From Albula goreensis (taxonomy: Eukaryota > Chordata > Actinopteri > Albuliformes > Albulidae): a stretch of DNA of 64,000 nt. Made by a program: the position numbers and the translations under genes. Below, piece by piece: positions 52,482 to 61,593 of this stretch (its first letter is position 1; every line of letters begins with the position of its first letter). Under the pieces are notes generated by a model. The model made no database searches. It saw only the letters and a program-made list of their open reading frames with translations, and was not told the origin of the DNA. The stretch spans positions 3,167,001-3,231,000 of the forward strand of contig CM040750.1 in the NCBI GenBank assembly GCA_022829145.1, in the 5' to 3' direction.

Positions 52482-55124
52482 ATGAAAGAGAAACAGACTA
52501 ACACTTCATGAATTACAGCTACTAGGTATTTTTATTAGTTACAGTCCAAATGCAGTTGATCTACTGCTCCAGGCAATGAAGGACTTGAGTTTACAAAAAG
52601 TTATGGAAAAATACCAATATTTGTTAAAAATGTGGTAAAGTATTTAGTATAAGGTACAATAGCTTTTTGGTCTTGTCCATAATCTTGTCCATTCTTGTCC
52701 ATACATTGACACAGTGCATTTTATTAATCTGGGTAAGGTTCCATAAAGTAGGTGCTTGATTCAGACAGTTTTTGAACCACCAATACAAAGAAAGTTATTC
52801 CTTTAGTAAGAGGTTCCCTTTTTAATTCATTAAATTATAGACTTACTATGGAATCAATGGGGTCTGAATTAAAGTATGACACCTGGTCACAGAATCTAAA
52901 CATTTTTTTAAATACTGAAAATTTCAAAGACAAAGCAAATGACAATGATCTAAATCTGCATTGTGTTAAGTTGAAATAAAACATTGGAACTTTTGAAAGA
53001 ATGCATTTGAAAAATCCTACCCGATCAAAAGATATAACAAAAACTAACTAACAAAACCAGCATGTACCAAGGTACCCCAGACCAAGGTTAATACCCAAAG
53101 CTGTAAAGCCACATCGAACACAATGTCTTTGCAACAACTGTTCTCAGCATATACAGCTGATGGCATTTAACTGTGTGGTTTCATGCAGATCTTAACTTCC
53201 TCAAATATAATGATGCAGAAATCTTCCACACAACATTCTGGTCAGCCACTGTTGCAAATATAAAAAACAGGAATAGGAAATGCAGTATAAGCTACACTAC
53301 TCATTATGAATACTTAATTCCTGTCATCTTTTACTTTTACAATTTAATGAGTTTGCATAATTTAATAAGATAGTAGACGTTCTCTGCAGCTCTGCGTCCA
53401 TCTCCCTGGGAGAGCAGTGCTAGCAAAGCCTTTCCATTGAGGAAATGAGGAAATTATTTTAACATAAATACATTTAAACAGGTATGTATAAGCCTGTGCT
53501 TATACCTGTAGTAATGCTGGTCTGTTTCTGGATGCCCATCAGTCTGGTGCAGGTGCTTTATCTCACCTATGTTCATGCTAGCTGTTCAGTTCAGCACTGG
53601 AGCGTAGCTGGTGGACTCCGCTGCAGTAGAGCTGGGCCCGGCCTATGGGATCTGAGCAGGCGACTCACTTGTCTGGCTGGTGGTGCTCTGGGTCTGAGGG
53701 GTTGTGCTGGGGGTGCCGCAGTGGCCATTGGGCGGTGGGGCTCCTTGTGGGGGAAGGCAGGGCTGGCTGGGTGAAGGCTGGAGGGGTGTCTGCTTATCTG
53801 GGGGCTGCCTGGGCTGCAGCTGAGAGCCATGGCACTGTGGTGACTTCCTCCATATTGAGCTGTGGGGAGGGTGTGAGTAACTGCTGATCCCATTTTGCTC
53901 TGGTCTCAGTCATGGAGAGGGTGAGGGTGGAGGCCTGCTGTCTGCAGCGTAGCATCAAGTTCCCTCTGAAGAGAGCTCTGGCTAGCCTGCATTTACAGTG
54001 AGTGGCGTGCTGTTGCTATCATCCATCTCATATATGATAATCTGGATACCACTACAGACACCATTCTTTCTGTGGTTCTCGTAATGTTTACAGATATTAC
54101 TGTGCTGGGCTGCTGTACAATTGGTGTATAGGAGCAGGTTTGTTGGGTTACAACTGTCTCCTGTTTGAGAGAAATCTGCAATGAGGATGTTTAGATTTTT
54201 CCTTAGCATCACATTTGATGCTGTCAGGATGATATACAGTGAGGGTAAAGGTGAGAGGTTGTCCCTTAGCAACAGAAAATGGATGCATTTCAATTGTAAT
54301 TTTTTCCAAATTAGTTTTCCAATGGTAATAGGCCTACCTCATCACTGCCATTTGTTTTTTTCCCTTTAAATTTAAATGGTTTATTGGTGGGTATCTCCTG
54401 CTAGCATTGGCCTGTTTCTAGCTGTCTCTCCACTGCTTAGCTGGTCCCTTTTTCTTCTTTCTCATTCTTTCTCTTGTTTTTCTTTTCTACATAGACAAAT
54501 ATTTACACATATGTCCCTCTTGTGTTCTCTTCGGCTTATCTCATTTTAAAAAAAGGTTATTTCTAGTTATTTCAAGTGTAAAACAGTAATTCCAAAAATC
54601 AATTTGTTTACTCGTAACTAGTATGGAATTTACTCTTAACTGCTTTCCATCTATGTTCCCTTGTTCAACAGAGTGAACTTAACCTTTTTCCTTCATTAAG
54701 CCTGAACAGTTAAAGTGCCTTGAGTCTTCCCTCAGAGGACTCAAAAATGGAAGCCTGAGTGGTTATAGCTACAAACTTCAAGTGAGTTGGATGTACTTTT
54801 TACAGCTCTGTTAGGCTGACACTGAGAGGGGTCGCTGGCCACCAGAGAAAACCAAAGGAGGCTTTTCAGTTTCTCCAAAACCCATTTGGGGGTGGCTGTC
54901 ACAGCAGAGGAAGCCACTGCCTGCTTGCACAGGAGCAAAGATCCTAGATCTGTTTCTGCTAAAAATGTGCCTGCATTGACCCAGGCCATTTTATGAGATC
55001 AGAGAGGCTAGGAGAGGTACTTCTTCTCTCTTATTAGCCGAAAGGTTCTTCATGCTGCCACAGCATGACCCATCATTTGACCAAAGGACTGTATTGACAA
55101 ATTCTGTGCTATGAACAGACAAAT

Positions 55125-55374
55125 GGAGCTCTTCTGATCTACATGAACTGCTCCTTCGGAGGGCAGTGTCCCCTCTGAGAGTATCAACCATTTAAGGACA
55201 GGCCACTGGCCACCTGACAGGCTAGTGCTAAGCTGAGCATGGGGCAATGGCCAGTGTTTCCCCAGTGAAGGACTGGAGAGAGTTTAATTCTGTAGCACTA
55301 GTTCAGTGGTACATTGATATTCCATTTACCACACAGACATACATACTATAAAAATGCTTTCCAGTGATCATGGG
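55125..55374. repeat. Unclassified interspersed repeat, copy B
   Basis: Diverged partner of 44358-44605 in the same orientation. It abuts the 28S rRNA fragment, which is not present next to copy A. Confidence 0.6.
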
Positions 55375-55382
55375 GTATCGCT

Positions 55383-55485
55383 CTTTGATCCTTCAATATC
55401 GGCTCTTCTTCTGCTTCACTCTTCGCTGCGAAGCTGAATTCACAAAGCGTTGGATTGTTCACCCACTAATAGGGAACGTGAGCTA

Positions 55486-55519
<34 letters not shown>

Positions 55520-55551
55520 TTACTGATGATGTGTTGCCGCAATAGTAATCC
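55383..55551 (+). pseudogene. 28S rRNA fragment, sense half of a chimera
   Basis: It contains blocks almost unchanged from the vertebrate 28S rRNA 3' domain: GCGTTGGATTGTTCACCCAC, TAATAGGGAACGTGAGCT, TTTAGACCGTCGTGAGACAG and TACTGATGATGTGTTG, ending AATAGTAATCC. A short insertion sits near 55408-55432 relative to the rRNA as I recall it. It is far too short to be an rRNA gene and is a captured fragment. Confidence 0.85.
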
Positions 55552-55635
55552 ATTGAAGGATCAAAAAGCTACGTCAATATGAATGCTTTGCTGCCACGAG
55601 CCAGTTATCCCTGTGGTAACTTTTCTGCACACCAC
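55552..55635 (-). pseudogene. 28S rRNA fragment, inverted half of the chimera
   Basis: On the minus strand it reads as the 28S segment just upstream of the sense half: AGAAAAGTTACCACAGGG, ATAACTGGCTCGTGGCAGC, then a diverged stretch into CTTTTTGATCCTTCAAT. The two halves share GATCCTTCAAT, so the junction is an inverted repeat with arms at about 55386-55397 and 55552-55563. Confidence 0.85.
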
Positions 55636-55724
55636 CTCTCTGGTGTTTCATTGTTGCAGAAGGCAGCTGTGGAGGACAGAAAAAAACAATTTAACAACTA
55701 ATGCTTTGTGGTGCCTGGACAAGG

Positions 55725-55900
55725 TAGCATGTTTAGGCCCATTCTTGATCTAAGGCTGTTCAATAAAATGTTAAAATGCTTTCCCTTTCACATGCCCTCA
55801 GTGCTTGCAACCATGCAGTCTGTATGTGCAAATGAAACCGTAAACCTGAAGGATGTGTACTTCCATGTGTCTGATCCTCAGCAATAAACAGTCTATCTAA
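55725..55900 (+). mobile_element. DIRS-type retroelement reverse transcriptase fragment
   Basis: Read from 55725, the frame gives FRPILDLRLFNKML, CFPFHMPSVLATMQSV, then NLKDVYFHVSDPQQ before a stop. RPILDLR.LN and LKDAYFHV are the signature first RT blocks of DIRS/Ngaro-type tyrosine-recombinase retrotransposons in fish and amphibians. Only this piece is recognisable; recombinase and RNase H domains are not found in continuity. Confidence 0.7.
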
Positions 55901-57475
55901 AATCTACACTTTACCTTTCGAAGCACTATGCATGAGTTTTCAGCTCTCATTTTCACAGTGTGAGGAGGTGGAACTGCGCCCTCTCAAGATACAAGGGGTT
56001 TGGTGATGAAATATTAATGACCACATGTGGACTCCCTGCCATAGCACTGCATATGCTTTGGGAGCAAATATGGGACCTGGTCAAGGTGAACATTGTGGAA
56101 GATCCTGCTGACCCTCCTCCAGTGCACAGCATGGGATTTGAGCTGAATGCAACAGTAAGATTGGCATGCATCTCATGGGAACCATGGCCTGTTGTGTCAC
56201 AGTTTTGTAGCTTAGCCTCCTGTGTGTGAGATCAGACCTGGTTCTGAGTGCTGTGTGCTCATTCTATGAAGGGTGGCCACAGAAATCAGCTCATCGCCCC
56301 TAGTAGGACTTCAATTGTATTGAGACCCCCAAAAGGCGTTCAGACCATGTGGTGCATGGCTCTGCCTCCTGCGGAACTCTGGGGATGCTGGAATGGCCCA
56401 CATGCAGCTGTGACTCATCGCCAGCTCATCTGTCACAAGCCCAGCTGGATAAGTGTAATTTATGCTGGTATCCTTCTCTGCTTGAAGGATGAGTGATATT
56501 TTGTTCAACTTACATGTTCTTGTAATGATGTGGCTCAAAAGTCATTTAAAAAGAGTTTTCACAACAAAAACTCAACCTCCCAAATTTTTTTAAATACTGA
56601 TGTGTATTGCCTTGAATGGTCAAATAATTAACCAGTTTCATTTTATAATCTAATTCAAATCAATCTTATGACTAACCATAATGACATGTATTTGTTTATC
56701 TTGATATAGAAAATAAGAATATTTCACATTGTTATATTTTGATTTTTAAACATCTTTTACACACAATATTTATAGCAAACAGGCTGGACATGCATTGTGC
56801 ACCCGCCTATGCCGACAAGCATGACTATCTTTACACTGTGCTCTTAAAGTAACAATTACTTTAATAAACTTCAGTATTACTTATGACCAAGTTTTTGTTT
56901 GTCTGATTGTGATTGCTTTCAGTGTGCAAACAATGTGCCTGACTACACCACATCTTAAGATAAACATGCATAGATGGGTGCAAGTTCATTTGCTATTTAA
57001 ACAATGTGGGCGCTGGGCAGGAAAATGACAGCTGTGTCGGTCTGAAACTTTCGAAGACACTTATGTTGTGCCTAGTGTAGAGAGGCCAATGAATATCTGT
57101 CAAAAAAGGATTAGAATTCTTTAAAATGTATTTTGGATCACTTAGGTTATATGTTTATCACTGCTTTTAACCAAGTGTGATTTTAAATTTTCCTGTTTGC
57201 ATTTATGAAACTGATACATTTAAGAAACTCTAATCAGCTTCAAATTATATGCTGGGTTACAAATCACTTTAAGATAAACTAAAACTAATTAAAAACATTG
57301 TTGTGCTATGTTTTTAGATGTTCTGAAAACAGAATTAAATGGTTTACTCTTCGGGAATGATACTAAGATGAATAAATAATAAAAAGAAATATCGGGGCAT
57401 CAAAAAGTGCTGGTGAAACAACTCATTTCGGCACATGGGAGTTGACTTCAAAGCAGCTAAAGTTTAACATGATGT

Positions 57476-57574
57476 GTGACTTTGAGGAAGTTGGCAGTTT
57501 TGCATAATGAGGATAAAAAGCATGGGGGCACAAGACTTCTGCTTCTCTGATGAAGGACACCACCCGAGAGTCAG
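57476..57574 (+). promoter_or_regulatory. dcstamp: dcstamp promoter and probable non-coding exon 1
   Basis: Conserved with the upstream copy across TGACTTTGAGGAAGTT, GCATGGG and CACAAGACTTCTGCTT. The PU-box-type GAGGAAGTT at 57484-57492 is a typical ETS/PU.1 site, and PU.1 is a known activator of DC-STAMP in mammals. ATAAAAAG at 57513-57520 could serve as TATA box. An exon 1 ending AGTCAG at 57574 with donor GTACTT is conserved in both copies. Mammalian DC-STAMP also has a non-coding first exon. The start site is inferred. Confidence 0.5.
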
Positions 57575-58937
57575 GTACTTGAGTATTATCAATTGTTTTA
57601 TTCTTCCATTATTGAGTTACAGTTTTATTAGAATGAAATATTTACAAATTGTAAATTGTACATATATTTTTAATCTGTTGAACATTTCAGACATACCAGC
57701 TTAACACTAACCTAATGTAGCTAATAAGTCTTAAAAGTTCAAGATAATATTAAAGGTTATTGTAAGGGAAAAGGAAAATACTTTAAAAAAATAACTCTAT
57801 GGTCAACTATTTCTACAACATACAAATTTGTAATTATATTCTGTGTATTGCACTTTCATGTCTTTGACAGAAGGTAAATTTACAGAAATTTTACACATGG
57901 GGTCATAGAGGGTTCAGAAAAGCTGGTAACTTTTCAAGAGAAAGTGTGATCTCTGCAGTAACAGTGTTTTATGTTGCATTACCTTTCAAGAGATTCACAT
58001 TTTTCATTTAAAACATGTATATAAAAATTCAGGTGTTATGCCTCATGCAATAGGCAAAAAAGTAAAAAAAATCTGTCAACTGTTAACTTCCCTTAGGTGA
58101 ACTTGAAACTTGTATGGATTACATAACTACTGTATGCCACCTAAACGATTGCATTATTTTGAGTACATTGCCTCTTTGAGTGTTGACACTCAGTTGGCTG
58201 GTATTTGTTGACAGCAATGTAATTGATGATGTCTACACAGGAGATCCAACTAGACATGACTGGGCTGAATATCAAAAGCTAACATCAGTTTTACTTAATT
58301 CTAAAAAAAGCATACATTTGGAGTGACCAACACTGTCACACCAGTTTATCATCCCCATCATCTTCTGATACATCACAAACAAGATTACCAAAAGAAACCT
58401 GGTAGAGCTTGACAAGCAAAAAGTGGTCTTTTATATAATTATCAAACATTATTAGCTGGGATACTTTTATCATTCTCAAGTTTTATTATAAGTAGAGTTT
58501 GGATATACTCATCTATCCTGTTAGATCTCAAGGACATGATTAATGAATGTGGTGTATTTGATGCTTTGGACCACTCAGAGTGAATCTGAAACAGTAATAT
58601 TCCATTCATTGTTGTCATTTTACTGTCCTATTAGTAGGTCACGGATGGATGTGGACTTTGCTTATACTTTTGCAGTTGTAAAGCAGTTTGTAGTCCCCTC
58701 TCTTAAGTGGCCACAAACTTTACAGAGAGCCAATCAATCAGGGCGCCGTTATCCAATTACTTTTTCAATTATGGTATAATATGTTGCTATGGCAGATGTA
58801 TTTACTTTTATAAATAACAGCCTTTGTGTCATTTTATTAAATGAAATATGGAGAGTTTGTGGCTTTCAATGTATTGTTGTTGCATGCTACTTCATTCATT
58901 TTAATTTCATCCTCCATATTTAAAGGCTCTTTCCAAG

Positions 58938-59987
58938 ATGCAAGCTGGAATAAGACGATGGATGCAGCATGTAGTGCAGGCCTGGTCTCTCATTGTGATG
59001 CACTATACATCTGCTCACAGGAAAGGCTTGAGAGGACATGTCCTTCACTTCACTGCCTGTTTCACCATCAGCCTCATCTTCAACACCTTCCTGTTCCTCT
59101 TCCTTCACTACTGTCCGAAGTATGACATGATGGTGTCAGGTATAATCACAGGCGTGAGTGTGGTTGCCATGACCACCTTGCTGTTCTTCTCCAAACGTGC
59201 TCGCTGTCTCCTTATTTTATTCATCATTGCATGTGGCATGAGGCAGGGAAGGAACCTGTTCATAACTGCAGGAACTGGGCTGGTAGTGTTCTGGAATGTT
59301 CAAAACATATACAAGAACCTTAGAGAGCTGGCCAGAAGCATGGTATGCAACCTTGAAAAGAAGAGACTTTCAATTGATCTCACGCCTCTCAGTAATTACA
59401 TCAACATTTTAAAATGGGTTGGGAATCAAATCAAAGGGATCACAAACTTTGGCGTTGTCAAATTTACTTCTGAATTTAAGTTTTACAACAAGATTGAATC
59501 ACAGGATTTGAAGGATAAACTTCAACAGGCCAATAAAAAGCTAAATGAAACAATGGAACAAATGGTATTGGTAAGGGACACAGTGTCATCTGTCTGCCAG
59601 AATCTAGTCCCTGCACTGGGTATGATTCTGGTCATGGTTGTCACAGTGTTATATGTGAAAAAGTTTTACCACAACATCAAGTTTAACAACACCTTCATCA
59701 CCAGCAAGTTCATTCTGTACGATGAGAAGCAGAAGGCTGAGGGGAAACCTCACGTCCTGCCCCTGACGAAAAAAGAAGCCAAACGCTACATCAACATCCC
59801 TTCACCTCGTCTAACAGTCAAGGAAGGACTGGCCATTCTGATATTCTGTGTTCCAGTTGTCATCCATTTTCTAAGCTGGGTTTTATTCATTACCATTGAT
59901 GCCCTTCTCTTTTGGCTCATCATGATCATCAGAAAACACCTTGAATGGATAGAACCATTCAAGGTTCCGTTGATAATAAAAATGACA
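58938..59987 (+). CDS. dcstamp: dcstamp exon 2: dendritic cell-specific transmembrane protein, residues 1-350
   Basis: Start ATG 58938 lies 11 bases after a probable acceptor (TATTTAAAG), and the paralogue shares it. The donor after Met-Thr is GTAAGT at 59988 (phase 0). The protein has hydrophobic segments at about residues 37-58, 64-84, 89-100 with 106-120, 224-240 and 298-331, as in the multi-pass DC-STAMP family. Matches to mammalian DC-STAMP include RARCLLILFIIACGMRQGRN, ITAGTG, a MVCNL block and VLPLTKKEAKRYINIPSP. It acts at the cell surface and inner membranes of macrophage-lineage cells in cell fusion to make osteoclasts and giant cells. The region 183-215 is polar and helical. Frame is fully open, unlike the upstream copy. 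Confidence 0.93.
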
Positions 59988-60305
59988 GTAAGTGCAGTGG
60001 ACTTTTTAATATTCAATAGAAACATAACGGGATCAGTCCTATGCCATAAATGAGCTATGAATTTCATCAATCTTTCTACTCTTTCTAGTGCAACTATTAG
60101 AGTTTGTCCATTGCTCACAGCCTTAAAAATGTAGAACAAGACAATGCATTTTCTCAAAGTCATCCATTCAATCCACTGTATTGAAATTGAACAGTAAACA
60201 TATAAGTTGAGATTGTTTGTTGAATTTGGTAAAAAGTAGATCTTTTCACACTAATATTTTTTTACTAATACTGTTAGCTCACAAAGAATTGTCTCTTTGT
60301 CTTAG
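59988..60305 (+). other. dcstamp: dcstamp intron 2 with read-through frame
   Basis: The first 66 bases stay in frame with exon 2 and add 21 codons (VSAVDFLIFNRNITGSVLCH, Lys, stop at 60051-60053). The first 85 or so bases are identical to the same intron of the pseudogene copy (48921 onward), which is unusual for intron. A retained-intron form would give a 371-residue protein lacking the last membrane segment and tail. Confidence 0.6.
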
Positions 60306-60638
60306 GAAGACAAATCCATTTTTGGAATCTCTGTCTCAGAGAATTATAAAAAGGAGGACTTCTCCTTCTCTGTGGCCCTGTTTGAGAAGGAGTGTCTCCC
60401 AGAGGCCAGCCTCCTGCTCTATCAGTCTGTTATACCACTCACCATCATCCTGTCCTGTCTGATTGTCCTGGCTCTGCTGTCTGCCAAACTGGAGCAGCTC
60501 AAACTGCTGGTATCCGCTGAGTTCTTTGGCGAAAGCGCAGATGAGAGGGTTCAGTACCTGCATGCCAAAATCATTCGGAAAAGAGAAAAGACAAATTTGA
60601 AGGATCTGAAAAGTGTTCTGAACACACTCGGGAAAAAG
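60306..60638 (+). CDS. dcstamp: dcstamp exon 3: residues 351-461
   Basis: Acceptor TCTTAG ends at 60305; donor GTTTGT is at 60639; phase 0 on both sides, 111 codons. It encodes the extracellular SIFGISVSENYKKEDFSFSV segment, the final membrane helix (about residues 391-410, PLTIILSCLIVLALLSAKL), then QLKLLVSAEFF and ERVQYLHAKIIRKRE, matching the ILMQLKILVSASFY / RIQYLHAKLLKKR region of mammalian DC-STAMP. This is the most conserved cytoplasmic part of the family. Confidence 0.94.
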
Positions 60639-61499
60639 GTTTGTGTCTCTAGAGAATATAGATTGGCAATGCTTTATTTAAAAGGCAATTTACCAACGTA
60701 TGTGGAATGGTTTGTTGACTTGTTTTGTATACATTTGTTGTGGGATATATATAATCTTTTTCTTGTTATTTAAAGAATTTAACACATTAAGAAAAAAATA
60801 CATTTAAAGTGAAAAAGACAGGAATTAATAATACAATTAATTCCAAATCTTCATCAGTTCTGCTACAAATCTGTTACAATAGCAGTCCTGAGGATGGAAT
60901 ATTTCTCAAAGAATAACCAGCCAATGAAAATTATAAGAAACCCCCACTTAGAATTTTATACAACATGACATTTTAATTTATATTTGCCTCTTATTTGTAA
61001 TACAAAATTTATTATGAAACATTATTCTGTTGCTTTGACCTTCTAAACACTTAACACAATACATTTCCCCATGGTTACCTCAAGGAAAGTGGATTACTTT
61101 TCCCATCTAGATGTTTTTGATTTGGTGCATTTGGCTTTCAGTAACTTTAAGCAAGATACTGATTATTCACATACAGTGTTGTCAAGTATGTGTATACAGG
61201 GGCACAGATGGCAGGGGGACAGGGGGATACATCCCCTCAGTTTCACAGGGACCTCAATCTGCCCCCCCCACTTTTGATAAAAAACATAATGTATTGTATA
61301 AGCTTAAAAGTTGAGACCTTTTGCTCACAGTTTGGTCCTCCCCACTTCAAAAATCTCTCCTGCACTGCTGTGTATATATACACATACTGCATATGAGTGG
61401 AAGAATCAATGGAAGGGAAGGTATCATTATGGTTTCACTTGGTTTCCCTGTTATAATCATTGTTTTATAAATAATAATACATTGTTTTCCCTTTTACAG

Positions 61500-61559
61500 G
61501 ATTTCTGGTTCCCAATATTTTTTCACCAGAACCAGGATGATACTATAGAGCTCACCTGA
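61500..61559 (+). CDS. dcstamp: dcstamp exon 4: C-terminal tail, residues 462-480
   Basis: Acceptor CTTTTACAG ends at 61499 and the stop TGA is at 61557-61559. It encodes DFWFPIFFHQNQDDTIELT, in the place of the HFWLPVL block near the mammalian C-terminus; the fish tail is shorter. Total predicted length is 480 residues. Confidence 0.85.
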   Translation, partial: DFWFPIFFHQNQDDTIELT

Positions 61560-61593
61560 CTTTTTGAAGAATCTGAAGAATTAAAAATAGCAG

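Larger units (their letters stand above)
51233..57466. other. Spacer between the dcstamp copies, rich in transposon debris
   Basis: It holds a Tc1-like element (51430-52481), a GC-rich block of unknown nature (about 53580-53990), a repeat copy (55125-55374), a chimeric 28S rRNA fragment (55383-55635) and a DIRS-type RT fragment (55725-55900). The stretch 55960-56500 has open frames on both strands but no recognised family; 56500-57466 is AT-rich with nothing seen. Confidence 0.6.
57467..61593 (+). repeat. Distal unit of the tandem dcstamp duplication
   Basis: Partner of 45237-51232, with the same exon order and orientation. Shared intronic blocks include TTAGATCTCAAGGACATG (about 47416 and 58523) and the sequence flanking each exon. 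Confidence 0.85.

Noticed and set aside
58841..59125. 94-codon open frame starting upstream of dcstamp exon 2
   Set aside because: It runs in the wrong frame through the exon; the same frame in the paralogue is also an out-of-frame shadow.
59786..60163. 125-codon minus-strand open frame over dcstamp exon 2
   Set aside because: Shadow of the real coding exon on the opposite strand, with no splice or family support.
61190..61320. Possible hAT-like end (CAGGGGCACAGATGGCAGGGGG and GCCCCCCCCAC, shown only in part)
   Set aside because: No convincing inverted partner or target duplication could be paired within dcstamp intron 3.
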